DNA of 51,924 nucleotides, taken from NCBI GenBank assembly GCA_013151035.1, contig JAADJB010000001.1, forward strand, positions 1 to 51,924, written 5' to 3'. Shown in pieces: positions 1-7,547 of the stretch (positions are counted from its first letter, which is position 1; each line of letters begins with the position of its first letter). A program made the position numbers and the translations under genes. The DNA is from Gammaproteobacteria bacterium (GTDB taxonomy: Bacteria > Pseudomonadota > Gammaproteobacteria > JAADJB01). Under the pieces are notes generated by a model. It did not search any database and had not been told where the DNA came from. It saw only the letters and a list, made by a program, of their open reading frames with translations.

Positions 1-159
1 TTTCTTTATGTTGATGGTATGTTGAACTTCCATCATGGCGCATTACGACGCCGTATTAAAGGGGGGAGGAGACCATCTCATCACCCTACCTCGGTTCGGA
101 GTGTGCCTGTGCTCTATCAGTGCTATATTATGTCATCGCTATTAATTCTGAGAACAAAC

Positions 160-447
160 ATGAGTGAAAATAAAGCCTCCAAAGAAGAACAAATCCTGCG
201 GGTAATGAAACGCGTGTTGACCGATGTCGCTAAAGATACCTTCACCCGCCCTGGCTTCAAACATCAATTATCGGACAATACCATACAAGGCATACGTGAT
301 TGTCTATCGTTGATTACCGTACGTGAGCACGAGCTAATAGAAGATTCCGGACGTAGCCACGACCATCGCCCACGCTATACGGATGAACCGAGTAGCAATG
401 TTATCGTGCAACTGGACACTTCGGGCAATAAAGGTAAAAATTCATAA
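160..447 (+). CDS. Small conserved hypothetical protein (95 aa)
   Basis: I do not recognise a defined function. The 95-residue product is hydrophilic, with a helical first half (LRVMKRVLTDVAKDT, then a segment around residues 35-60 with IRDCLSLITVREHEL) and a polar tail. It has no signal peptide or membrane segment. Proteins of this look occur in other gammaproteobacteria and are sometimes labelled segregation/condensation protein A, but they are far too short to be ScpA and I would not use that name. The start at 160 (MSENK) is preferred: the longer reading frame from 19 begins in arginine-rich, low-complexity translation typical of non-coding DNA. The glutamate dehydrogenase gene follows 32 bases later on the same strand, so co-transcription is possible. 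Confidence 0.6.
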   Translation: MSENKASKEEQILRVMKRVLTDVAKDTFTRPGFKHQLSDNTIQGIRDCLSLITVREHELIEDSGRSHDHRPRYTDEPSSNVIVQLDTSGNKGKNS

Positions 448-479
448 GTAGCCCCATACCCACATAAAGGATCATGCCC

Positions 480-1895
480 ATGTCACAACCCGAACTCTCC
501 TTCTGTCAAAATGTTCAGCACATGTCTAATCGAGCGTTTCATGCCATGGGTCTGGAACCACATGTTGCAGAGGCCATCCAGAGCTGCAACTCTGTATTGC
601 AGGTTCGCTTTCCAGTCAAGATTCGTGGCAAAATCGAAATATTCACTGGCTGGCGTGCCGTGCATAGCACCCATCGTCTGCCTGCCAAAGGTGGTATCCG
701 CTACGCCCCTCATGCCGACCAGGATGAGGTTGAGGCGCTCGCCGCCTTAATGACCTACAAGTGTGCATTGGTTGATGTCCCCTTCGGGGGTTCAAAAGGT
801 GCATTGGTCATTGACCCTGCCAATTATGATCGTGACGAGATGCAGGCCATCACCCGGCGCTTCACGGTAGAACTGGTACGCAAGGGCTTTCTGAGCCCAT
901 CCGAGAATGTCCCTGCCCCCGACATGGGCACCGGTCAACGTGAGATGGCATGGATTGCCGATACTTATAAACATCTACACCCGGAAGACATCAATTATCA
1001 AGCCTGTGTTACCGGAAAACCCCTGCATCAAGGCGGTATTCAAGGACGCATTGAGGCGACGGGGCGCGGTGTGCAATATGCCATTCGTGAGTTCTTCCGT
1101 CACCCGGAGGATATCAGTAAGGCTGGGCTAAGTGCAGGCATTGCTGGAAAGCGTGTTGTAATACAAGGGCTGGGTAATGTGGGTTACCATGCCGCACGCG
1201 CTCTGTCTCAAGAGGATGGTGCCGTTATCATCGCCGTTATCGAACGTGACGGGGTGGTCTACAATGAGAAGGGTATCGATATTGATGATCTGCACACCCA
1301 CATCGTAGAGAACGGCACCATCACCGGTTGTCCCTGTTGTGAATATAATGAAGATGGTGCTGCTGCCCTGGAAATGGAATGTGACATCCTGATCCCTGCT
1401 GCCCTGGAGGGACAGATCACCAGCGAGAATGCCGAACGCATACAGGCCAAGCTCATTGTTGAAGCCGCTAATGGCCCGGTCACCTTTGGTGCCGATCAAA
1501 TCCTGAAGAAACGGGGCATCATCATGTTACCTGATCTTTATGTTAATGCCGGCGGTGTCACCGTATCCTATTTTGAATGGATTAGAAACATCTCCCACAT
1601 CCGTTTTGGCCGTATGCAACGCCGACATGATGAAATACGCAATAACCAATACGCAGCCCTACTGGAAAAGGCAACGGGTACTAATATACAGGATATGGAA
1701 CGTCAGGGCTTTGTGCGTGGTGCAGGCGAGATTGATCTGGTGCTTTCGGGACTAGATGACACCATGCGTCTGGCCTATCAGGAGATGCGTAACGCCATAA
1801 TAGAAACCCCCGAGATCGAGGATCTACGCACCGCCGCCTATGTGATTGCCATTCGCAAAATTGCCCGCTCCTATATTGATGTGGGTGTATTCTAG
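480..1895 (+). CDS. gdhA: Glu/Leu/Phe/Val-type dehydrogenase, probable glutamate dehydrogenase
   Basis: Catalyses reversible oxidative deamination of glutamate to 2-oxoglutarate and ammonium in the cytoplasm, linking nitrogen and central carbon metabolism. The 471-residue product has the family signature LPAKGGIRYAPHAD (residues 68-80), then TYKCALVDVPFGGSKG, which holds the substrate-binding lysine (about 94) and the catalytic lysine (about 106). A Rossmann dinucleotide site GLGNVGYHAA lies near residue 222. An insert with a CPCCEY motif lies near residue 285. Length is usual for the hexameric family. ATG 480 is chosen over ATG 474 because the ribosome-binding site AAAGGA at 466-471 sits 8 bases from it. 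Leucine or phenylalanine dehydrogenase is possible from the fold alone; glutamate is favoured by length. Confidence 0.85.
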   Translation: MSQPELSFCQNVQHMSNRAFHAMGLEPHVAEAIQSCNSVLQVRFPVKIRGKIEIFTGWRAVHSTHRLPAKGGIRYAPHADQDEVEALAALMTYKCALVDVPFGGSKGALVIDPANYDRDEMQAITRRFTVELVRKGFLSPSENVPAPDMGTGQREMAWIADTYKHLHPEDINYQACVTGKPLHQGGIQGRIEATGRGVQYAIREFFRHPEDISKAGLSAGIAGKRVVIQGLGNVGYHAARALSQEDGAVIIAVIERDGVVYNEKGIDIDDLHTHIVENGTITGCPCCEYNEDGAAALEMECDILIPAALEGQITSENAERIQAKLIVEAANGPVTFGADQILKKRGIIMLPDLYVNAGGVTVSYFEWIRNISHIRFGRMQRRHDEIRNNQYAALLEKATGTNIQDMERQGFVRGAGEIDLVLSGLDDTMRLAYQEMRNAIIETPEIEDLRTAAYVIAIRKIARSYIDVGVF

Positions 1896-1910
1896 GTAAA
1901 GTGCTGAGCG

Positions 1911-2213
1911 ATGATTGATATTGTCCCCTGGATTATCCTGATCTTCATCGCCTGGTTCTGGCTTGATAGTTTGAGTGCGCGAGAAAATGCCAACACAATA
2001 TGTAATACATTCTGCGAGCGTCAGGGAGTTAAATTTCTCGATGGCACGGTAGCCGCACGTAGCATCAGACTCAAACGCAATTCACAGGGCCGCATTAACC
2101 TACGCCGCATATACCACTTTGAATACAGTAATACCGGTGAAACACGTCACGAAGGGATTATCATTATGCTAGGAAACCAAATTGAGGCATTTCATCTGGC
2201 GGCTAAGGAATAA
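1911..2213 (+). CDS. DUF3301 family small membrane-anchored protein
   Basis: A 100-residue protein with one N-terminal transmembrane segment (about residues 4-22, IVPWIILIFIAWFWLDSL) followed by a basic soluble domain. The pattern ANTICNTFCERQGVKFLDGTV, then SIRLKRNSQGRINLRRIYHFEYS, matches the gammaproteobacterial DUF3301 family, whose function is unknown. The two cysteines at about residues 30 and 34 belong to the conserved start of that domain. It begins 15 bases after the glutamate dehydrogenase gene and is probably co-transcribed with it. Confidence 0.72.
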   Translation: MIDIVPWIILIFIAWFWLDSLSARENANTICNTFCERQGVKFLDGTVAARSIRLKRNSQGRINLRRIYHFEYSNTGETRHEGIIIMLGNQIEAFHLAAKE

Positions 2214-2215
2214 AT

Positions 2216-2241
2216 ATTGGTGTGTGATCCGCACCCTACCC
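2216..2241 (+). repeat. Degenerate copy of the GTAGGGTGCGC palindromic repeat (locus 1)
   Basis: The stretch TTGGTGTGTGATCCGCACCC resembles the TGGTGCGTGGTACGCACCCTACC half-unit found at ten other loci in this window, with several mismatches that spoil the hairpin. It sits directly after the DUF3301 stop codon. It looks like a decayed copy. Confidence 0.55.
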
Positions 2242-2302
2242 ATGGGACATACTCTACCGTGGTGCCTCCCCTGCAATTGTGGTACTTTAACAAGGAATCT
2301 TG

Positions 2303-2506
2303 ATGGACGAACAAAACAATGATCTCCTGCTGCGCATCAATGAATTACAGCTGGAGCACCAGGATCTGGATGATCTGCTCAAGCGCATTATGCTAGATAC
2401 CGCTATCGATCAACTACAGATATGCCGCATCAAAAAGAGAAAGTTGCTATTAAAGGATATTATTGCAAAACTGGAAAGCAAACTCATCCCTGACCTGGAT
2501 GCCTGA
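2303..2506 (+). CDS. YdcH family (DUF465) small coiled-coil protein
   Basis: A 67-residue acidic and basic helical protein. The pattern LEHQDLDDLLKR near residue 20 and QICRIKKRKLLLKDIIAKLE near residue 45 is the DUF465/YdcH signature, a two-helix hairpin of unknown function common in proteobacteria. ATG 2303 is chosen over the TTG one codon earlier; AAGGA at 2292-2296 lies 6 bases upstream of it. Confidence 0.78.
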   Translation: MDEQNNDLLLRINELQLEHQDLDDLLKRIMLDTAIDQLQICRIKKRKLLLKDIIAKLESKLIPDLDA

Positions 2507-2532
2507 TAAACAACAACTGAAAGACTGAAACC

Positions 2533-2772
2533 ATGCCTTATTTTATCTACAAAATCACCCCTGCACCCAAACCCTTGTTAAAAACACTGGATCTGCTGGA
2601 TCGCTTTGATGTCTTCAAGGATGCAAAGAATGCTGCGCGCGAGATGCGCAAAAATAAACCCGCCGAGGATAACCATGAGTTCAAGGTCATCTTTGCCGGT
2701 ACAGAACTAGAGGCCGAGGAGACCCTGATGCAGGTGCGTGAAAAAACCGTCGTCAGGGAATGGGAAAAATAA
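2533..2772 (+). CDS. Conserved hypothetical protein (79 aa)
   Basis: Not assigned to a named function. The product begins MPYFIYKITPAPKPLLKTL and continues as a helix with many charges (DVFKDAKNAAREMRKNKP), then a short strand-rich part (HEFKVIFAGTELEAEETLMQ). No cysteines, signal or membrane segment are seen. Compact proteins of this type (YFIYKI start, FKDAK..AR) are found in other sulfur-oxidising gammaproteobacteria next to DUF465 genes, which is the arrangement here. It lies 26 bases after the YdcH gene and 2 bases before the next gene, pointing to one operon. Confidence 0.6.
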   Translation: MPYFIYKITPAPKPLLKTLDLLDRFDVFKDAKNAAREMRKNKPAEDNHEFKVIFAGTELEAEETLMQVREKTVVREWEK

Positions 2773-2774
2773 CC

Positions 2775-2999
2775 ATGTCCAAAAAGATAATGCTGTTACC
2801 TGCCAGCAACTCGAAAGATATCAGGCTATTACTAATCCCGGATGACTATGAGGAACACGAAGCATATCGCACTGTTACCGGCCTGATTGCCAAGGTTGAA
2901 GAAGAATACCCGGACTCCGGCTGGGAGGAACTGGCGGATACTCTGGAGGATCATGGCTTTATCCCACAGCAATTTATCCTGGGACCGGAACCCACTTAG
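2775..2999 (+). CDS. Conserved hypothetical protein (74 aa)
   Basis: An acidic 74-residue cytoplasmic protein of unknown function. Its first part has alternating hydrophobics (KKIMLLPASNSKDIRLLLIP) and the rest is helical (EEHEAYRTVTGLIAKVEEE, then WEELADTLEDHGFIPQQFIL). ATG 2775 is preferred over the frame start at 2760, which would overlap the preceding gene. The stop codon is followed at once by a strong ribosome-binding sequence for the next gene, so translation of the two is probably coupled. Confidence 0.55.
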   Translation: MSKKIMLLPASNSKDIRLLLIPDDYEEHEAYRTVTGLIAKVEEEYPDSGWEELADTLEDHGFIPQQFILGPEPT

Positions 3000-3012
3000 G
3001 GAGGGCGCAGTC

Positions 3013-4155
3013 ATTAACCGACAAGCCATCCAGCAAGACCTAAGAGACTTCAAGATCGAGAATCATATGTTGCGTTATAGCAGCTTCATTCCTCGTTTTT
3101 ATAATTTTTGCAAGACACTGGGGCTAACTCCCGGCAAGATCATCCCCTCACGTGCATTCTGTTCGGATGAAAGCCAGGGCTATCCCATCATCCTGATTGC
3201 CAAACACTTTGGTGCCTTCCCTTTTAATCATGGCCACGTTGGTGGTATTGTCGCAACTGACCGACATGGTCCTCATGCCACACACGGCAAAGATGCTGTT
3301 ATCATCCAGGCCAGCCATGTCGGCTATGATCCACAGACCCGAACCTTTGGTGACTATCGTCGATTACAGACTGCCAATAATGATATCAGCACTAATTGTG
3401 GCAAGATTGAGAGCGTACTCAACTGGTATTTGGAAGAATACGAATTTGCCCGCAACAATATTTTTCTGCACAAGAAAGAGGGACAATACCATGTCATCAT
3501 CGATAATCAGCTGATAGAAAAACAAAAAGCAGCCGGACTCGAATTATACCAAGACAAGATTATTCAATATGATGAATACGGTTATCCCCGTTGCACACAA
3601 AGCTGGAGCACAGCAAAAGGTTATCTTGCCACCCCCGAATTTGTTCATAAAATGAATATAGACAGTTGGCAGGAACAACACAAGACACCCATCATGGATC
3701 AACTGAGTCCTGAATTATTCAGTTTCAAAAAAGAGATGCAGTATGATAAGGAAGGTCGTGACCATCTGGAAATAAACCTTCTCAGCCAGATGCCTGTCAT
3801 TATCTGTTCAGCCAACCCGATGTTGGCTGCTGCCTGCATCAACACCCGCATTGAGTTTGAACGCAGTTTCCGCAGCATCATCAAGGAACATGCCTACAAA
3901 AATAAAAATGTAGTTTTGATATCCGGCCTGAATATTGACATATCACCACAACAGGGGCAACTTTTCCCGTTAACTAAATTTGTCCCCTGGGCGGCATCGG
4001 TGCACCGGGAAGATGGCAGCTACACGCTAATGGAACAAGAAGAATTATGGCAGACCCTGCTTGAGCAGGAAGAGAATAACAATGATGAGATTGATCTCGA
4101 AAAGGCGATTCAGCTAATGAAGGATGTGGAAGAGATTCATATCCATTTTGATTAA
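3013..4155 (+). CDS. Probable LCIB/LCIC-like beta-carbonic anhydrase family protein
   Basis: Interconversion of CO2 and bicarbonate is the likely role, inferred from family resemblance. About residues 45-135 carry the layout of the LCIB-type beta-carbonic anhydrase domain: a cysteine followed by SDE (C50), a glycine-rich loop (HFGAFPFNHGHVGGI), a histidine in ASHVGYDP (H102), a GDYRR segment, and a second cysteine in NCGKI (C129). Cys, His and Cys would be the zinc ligands, and D52 the partner aspartate. About 230 further residues form a C-terminal region I do not recognise. The start is uncertain. AGGGAGG at 2998-3004 points to the rare start codon ATT at 3013; ATG 3067 is downstream, and ATG 2887 or 2953 would overlap the preceding gene. 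Inorganic-carbon supply fits the nearby cbbQO and Calvin genes. Confidence 0.62.
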   Translation: MNRQAIQQDLRDFKIENHMLRYSSFIPRFYNFCKTLGLTPGKIIPSRAFCSDESQGYPIILIAKHFGAFPFNHGHVGGIVATDRHGPHATHGKDAVIIQASHVGYDPQTRTFGDYRRLQTANNDISTNCGKIESVLNWYLEEYEFARNNIFLHKKEGQYHVIIDNQLIEKQKAAGLELYQDKIIQYDEYGYPRCTQSWSTAKGYLATPEFVHKMNIDSWQEQHKTPIMDQLSPELFSFKKEMQYDKEGRDHLEINLLSQMPVIICSANPMLAAACINTRIEFERSFRSIIKEHAYKNKNVVLISGLNIDISPQQGQLFPLTKFVPWAASVHREDGSYTLMEQEELWQTLLEQEENNNDEIDLEKAIQLMKDVEEIHIHFD

Positions 4156-4175
4156 AGAACTCAATGAACCTCTAA

Positions 4176-4532
4176 TCAAAACAATATCAACCACCAAACC
4201 ACCGGCACCTGTATCAGTGCAATCAATACCGCAGCTGAAGCGATATCCTTGGCGCGACCGGACAGTTCATGTTGTTCACTGCCAATACGATCCACCACAC
4301 TCTCTATTGCTGAATTAAGCAGCTCCACAATCAGCACCAGGAACAGACTCCCGATCAACAATGCACGCTCCACCCCATTGTCAGACCACATAAAAACCAG
4401 CGGCAATAAAATTGCACAAGCTATCAGTTCCTGTCGAAATGCGGCCTCGGATTGCCATGCCGCCTTTAGACCCTGCACAGAATATAATGCCGCATACAAA
4501 ATACGGGAAAGACCTCTACGTTTTTCAGTCAT
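4176..4532 (-). CDS. dgkA: Diacylglycerol kinase (membrane, DgkA type)
   Basis: Phosphorylates diacylglycerol to phosphatidic acid in the inner membrane, recycling the lipid left after glycerophosphate transfer to periplasmic glucans. The 118-residue product has an N-terminal amphipathic helix, three membrane segments, and the family signature from ELLNSAIESVVDR through GRAKDIASAAV (about residues 68-103) that contains the catalytic glutamates. Length equals the usual DgkA size. Its ATG overlaps the end of the upstream phosphoglycerol transferase gene by 8 bases. That is functionally sensible, because the transferase releases diacylglycerol. Confidence 0.93.
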   Translation of the reverse strand: MTEKRRGLSRILYAALYSVQGLKAAWQSEAAFRQELIACAILLPLVFMWSDNGVERALLIGSLFLVLIVELLNSAIESVVDRIGSEQHELSGRAKDIASAAVLIALIQVPVVWWLILF

Positions 4533-6516
4533 GCGGATCAGCCACTCCCTTAATATTCGATGGCGCCACCCATTGATTCAAATGATGACCATAAATATAA
4601 CTACCCCCCTGATAATAAGCTAGCGCACGTTGCATAGAGATATCATCCTTATCAGCAGCAATAACCAGAGATTCCTTATCCTCAGGTTTTATCTGTTGAC
4701 TAAGAATTTTCTTTGGACTAATTATCGATAATAAACCTTTTGTATATAAGCCCAGGTGCTGATAATTACCTATAAGGGCGCGTTCATCCTCCGCTCTCAT
4801 GGACAAGATATCCTTGCCAAAGAAATTAGAGGTGTAGTCCACTCCCAACAGCGCCAACAAAGTCGGTGCCACATCAATCTGGCTGGCAATCTTGTCAACA
4901 TGCTGCGCCTTTATATAACGCGGGCTATAGATGAAAAAAGGAATATGATACTTTCTGACAGGTAACGCCATCTTGCCCGCACTACCTGCGGTATGATCGG
5001 ACATAAAGACAAACAGGGTACTATCAAACCAGGGCTTACTGCGTGCCCGTTCGATAAAATCACCAATCGCCCAGTCGGTGTACTTGATGGCACCATGACG
5101 ACCACTACCCGAAGGAATATCAATACGACCACTCGGATAGGTATAGGGTCGATGATTAGAGGTTGTCATAATGTGATAAAAAAAGGGCTTCCCTTGTACA
5201 AAGGCCTCATCAGCTGATGCCAGTGCTGCTGTGTAGAGGTATTCATCAGACATTCCCCAGGCATTAGCAAAACCAATCATCTCATCCGGCACACTGGATC
5301 GGTCCACAATACGATAACCATTACCGCTAAAAAAGGCATTCATATTATCAAAATAACCAAAACCGCCATAATGAAAAGCAACATCATAACCCTGTGCAGC
5401 AAGGACATTACCCAACGACCACATATCAGACTCTCGTCCTAGACGCTTAACAATAGAACGACCGGGTGTCGGTGGTATCGACAGGGTAACCGCCTCAAGT
5501 CCGCGCGTAGTCCGTGTACCGACAGCATAAAAACGATCAAAAGACAGACTCTTTTGTAGCAAGCCATCAAGATAAGGCGTGAGCCTTCGTTTACCACCAA
5601 AGTGGGTCAAGGCATTGGCATTCAGACTTTCTATCATCACCAGCATAATATTCAGTCGATCCCCAACAGCCTTATCATTTTTGATCTGGCGACGGATACT
5701 GAATAATTCATTATCACTGTAATGAGCGTTGGCCTCCAGCACCTCCTTACGCAAGATCATTGATGCCTGCTGATCATCCAAAGTAAAATAAAACCCGGAA
5801 TACTCCAGCTCATTATTTCGAAAGGCAGCAAAAAACTGGTAGGGCCCATTGGACAACAACTCCTTCTGATAATGGTTATTCGGGATATCCCTTAAATTAG
5901 AATCCAGCAAGACATAACTCACCAGTGGCAACAACCAGAGTATCAAGGCAAAAACACTGCGCCGACGCAGGGACTCATATTGCTCCAGTCCCTGTTCGAT
6001 AAACGGCATTGCTAGTCGATAGATTCCAGCCGTAATAAACAACAGCACAAACAGGATGGTAAAGACCGGATAGGACTCCAGGATATTATTGGTCACCTCT
6101 CGTCGGTAGACCAGATAATCAACCGAGATAAAATTAAAACGAACCTGAAACTCCAGCCAGAATAATATCTCTGCCACCACAATAAAAAGCAGACCGTATA
6201 TCACAGCGAAACAACAAAGACGCACCCACCATCGGTTAGCCCAGGAATGCCACAGGCGTTCAGGTAATAACAATAAGTAGAGGTTAACGGGTATCAGCGC
6301 GTAGCCAAAGAATGCGATGTCATACAGGAGACCTCCTGCATAAACAGCCATCACCGTCGATAAATCAAGCTCCGCATCAACCGGGCTCATAAAGGCAAGA
6401 AGGGTTCGCGTTATAGCGAAGATCAACATTGCGACAACAAAGATCACCGCAACCAGGCGATAGCGTGATGATAGCGGTGTTGTCATACCACCTGTTTTTT
6501 TATTATTACTCACCAC
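4525..6516 (-). CDS. LTA synthase family / phosphoglycerol transferase membrane protein
   Basis: Likely transfers phosphoglycerol from phosphatidylglycerol to a periplasmic glucan or similar acceptor. The 663-residue protein has about five N-terminal membrane segments in the first 200 residues, then a large periplasmic sulfatase-fold domain. The metal and nucleophile region is recognisable: IMLVMIESLNA near residue 290, the threonine-rich GTRTTRGLEAVTLS near 335, FFYHIMTTSNHRPY near 450 and FVFMSDHTAG near 505. The organism is Gram-negative, so an OpgB-like role is more likely than lipoteichoic acid synthesis. The GTG at 6516 is used; ATG 6486 (MTTPL) is an equally plausible start. It overlaps dgkA. 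Confidence 0.82.
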   Translation of the reverse strand: MVSNNKKTGGMTTPLSSRYRLVAVIFVVAMLIFAITRTLLAFMSPVDAELDLSTVMAVYAGGLLYDIAFFGYALIPVNLYLLLLPERLWHSWANRWWVRLCCFAVIYGLLFIVVAEILFWLEFQVRFNFISVDYLVYRREVTNNILESYPVFTILFVLLFITAGIYRLAMPFIEQGLEQYESLRRRSVFALILWLLPLVSYVLLDSNLRDIPNNHYQKELLSNGPYQFFAAFRNNELEYSGFYFTLDDQQASMILRKEVLEANAHYSDNELFSIRRQIKNDKAVGDRLNIMLVMIESLNANALTHFGGKRRLTPYLDGLLQKSLSFDRFYAVGTRTTRGLEAVTLSIPPTPGRSIVKRLGRESDMWSLGNVLAAQGYDVAFHYGGFGYFDNMNAFFSGNGYRIVDRSSVPDEMIGFANAWGMSDEYLYTAALASADEAFVQGKPFFYHIMTTSNHRPYTYPSGRIDIPSGSGRHGAIKYTDWAIGDFIERARSKPWFDSTLFVFMSDHTAGSAGKMALPVRKYHIPFFIYSPRYIKAQHVDKIASQIDVAPTLLALLGVDYTSNFFGKDILSMRAEDERALIGNYQHLGLYTKGLLSIISPKKILSQQIKPEDKESLVIAADKDDISMQRALAYYQGGSYIYGHHLNQWVAPSNIKGVADPHD

Positions 6517-6532
6517 TGCTGCCCCAGTAAGG

Positions 6533-6654
6533 TCGAGACAGGAATTGCTCTCCTTCTAACAGAGACCCGCCGTGAATACATCCCTGTAGGCTCGATGCCC
6601 GCGTCCATGCGGGCATCGGTCTCTGTTAGAGAAGAACAATCCCTATCTCTTGAG
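6533..6654. repeat. Palindromic repeat, GCCGTGAATACATCC family, copy 1
   Basis: A 120-base element with imperfect inverted arms of about 35 bases (including CTAACAGAGACC at 6556-6567 and GGTCTCTGTTAG at 6618-6629) and an inner hairpin GATGCCCGC-GTCCAT-GCGGGCATC. The loop side holds GCCGTGAATACATCC and TGTAGGCTCGATG. A second copy with the same order of parts lies at 37465-37584. It sits upstream of the phosphoglycerol transferase gene and beyond the stop of yjbQ, and may act as a transcript boundary. Confidence 0.85.
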
Positions 6655-6672
6655 TTAACGGGACAGTAATGA

Positions 6673-7089
6673 TTATTCACCATAAATCGTCACCATAACC
6701 TGGCGTTTATTTGACTGTGCGCGATGTTCCCACAGATAAATACTCTGCCAGTTACCCAAACCACATTGCCCATCACTAACAGGAATGGTGAGATCGGGAT
6801 TAGTCAACACGGTTCGGATATGCGCAGGCATATCATCGATACCTTCATTCTGATGTCGAAAACGATCATCGCCATCCGGGATCAGATCAGACATGAAGGT
6901 CTCCAGATCATGCCGCACATCGGGGTCGGCATTCTCACACAACATTAATGAGGCACTGGTATGCTGAATAAGAAGATTGCATACCCCCAATGAGATACCG
7001 GATTCACGAATAAGTGCCTGCACCTTGCAGGTAATATCAATGGTGGAACGCCCCTGGGTTGCTATAACTAAAATTTCCTGTTTTACCAT
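6673..7089 (-). CDS. yjbQ: YjbQ family protein (UPF0047, thiamine-phosphate-synthase-like)
   Basis: A 138-residue member of the YjbQ/UPF0047 family, for which weak secondary thiamin-phosphate synthase activity has been described; the true role is unsettled. Visible signatures are LIQHTSASLMLCENADPDV (about 45-63), the acidic metal-site region RHQNEGIDDMPAHI, and the glycine-rich end GQCGLGNWQSIYLWEHR. Histidines and glutamates in these blocks form the metal site in homologues. ATG 7089 gives the standard family length of 138; the upstream TTG at 7110 has no ribosome-binding site. It follows the thioredoxin gene closely, on the same strand. Confidence 0.9.
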   Translation of the reverse strand: MVKQEILVIATQGRSTIDITCKVQALIRESGISLGVCNLLIQHTSASLMLCENADPDVRHDLETFMSDLIPDGDDRFRHQNEGIDDMPAHIRTVLTNPDLTIPVSDGQCGLGNWQSIYLWEHRAQSNKRQVMVTIYGE

Positions 7090-7116
7090 ACCTTTTATAT
7101 CCCGTTCCAAGCAAAC

Positions 7117-7464
7117 TTAACGATGCTGATCAATCAGATTACGCACAAAACCCAGTGGTTTGGCACCACTGAAACGCTCCACTTCTTCACCCTTGGCAAA
7201 CAGAATAATAGTAGGGAAACCGCGTGCATGATAACGACCGGCAATCTTCATATTCCTACCCTCGTCCACCTCAATCTTGGCCAATGCTACAGACCCCTTA
7301 TGCTCTTCAACCAATTGCGCAAGAATTGGCGCAATCACAATACAGGGCGGACACCAGTCAGCCCACATGTCCAGTAACACCAATTGCTGATGAGAGCGTT
7401 GTATCACCTGCTCTTCAAAGTCTTCCAGGTTGATATCAAAAATATTTTCGTTCTGTCCAGTCAT
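7117..7464 (-). CDS. Thioredoxin-family protein with WCPPC active site
   Basis: A 115-residue cytoplasmic thioredoxin-fold protein. The redox motif WADWCPPCIVIAP lies at about residues 34-46, and the cis-proline loop appears as RGFPTIILF near 82-90. The active site has CPPC instead of the CGPC of classical thioredoxin 1, which usually shifts redox potential or partner choice. No signal peptide is present. It may serve a specialised disulfide-reduction role, but the partner is not visible; neighbours are yjbQ and the cbbO-like gene. Confidence 0.88.
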   Translation of the reverse strand: MTGQNENIFDINLEDFEEQVIQRSHQQLVLLDMWADWCPPCIVIAPILAQLVEEHKGSVALAKIEVDEGRNMKIAGRYHARGFPTIILFAKGEEVERFSGAKPLGFVRNLIDQHR

Positions 7465-7495
7465 AATTACCGCTCTTCATATTCATTTAAAAACC

Positions 7496-7543
7496 TTGGT
7501 GCGCAGTGCGCACCCTACCTGTAAAGTGCGCACCACGCACCAT
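7496..7543. repeat. GTAGGGTGCGC palindromic repeat, locus 2
   Basis: Two half-units: GGTGCGCAGTGCGCACCC then, after a short spacer, GTGCGCACCACGCACCATT. Each can form a hairpin. It fills the gap between the stop of the VWA gene and the start of the thioredoxin gene, both on the minus strand. Confidence 0.8.
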
Positions 7544-7547
7544 TCCA

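Noticed and set aside
1-159. Gene in the first 159 bases
   Set aside because: Only an arginine- and histidine-rich open frame without a ribosome-binding site is present; it may contain the promoter of the first gene, but I cannot identify one with confidence.
1128-1499. Antisense reading frame over the glutamate dehydrogenase gene
   Set aside because: It is a shadow of the real gene, with no ribosome-binding site and no protein motif. The same applies to the other long frames opposite or inside recognised genes.
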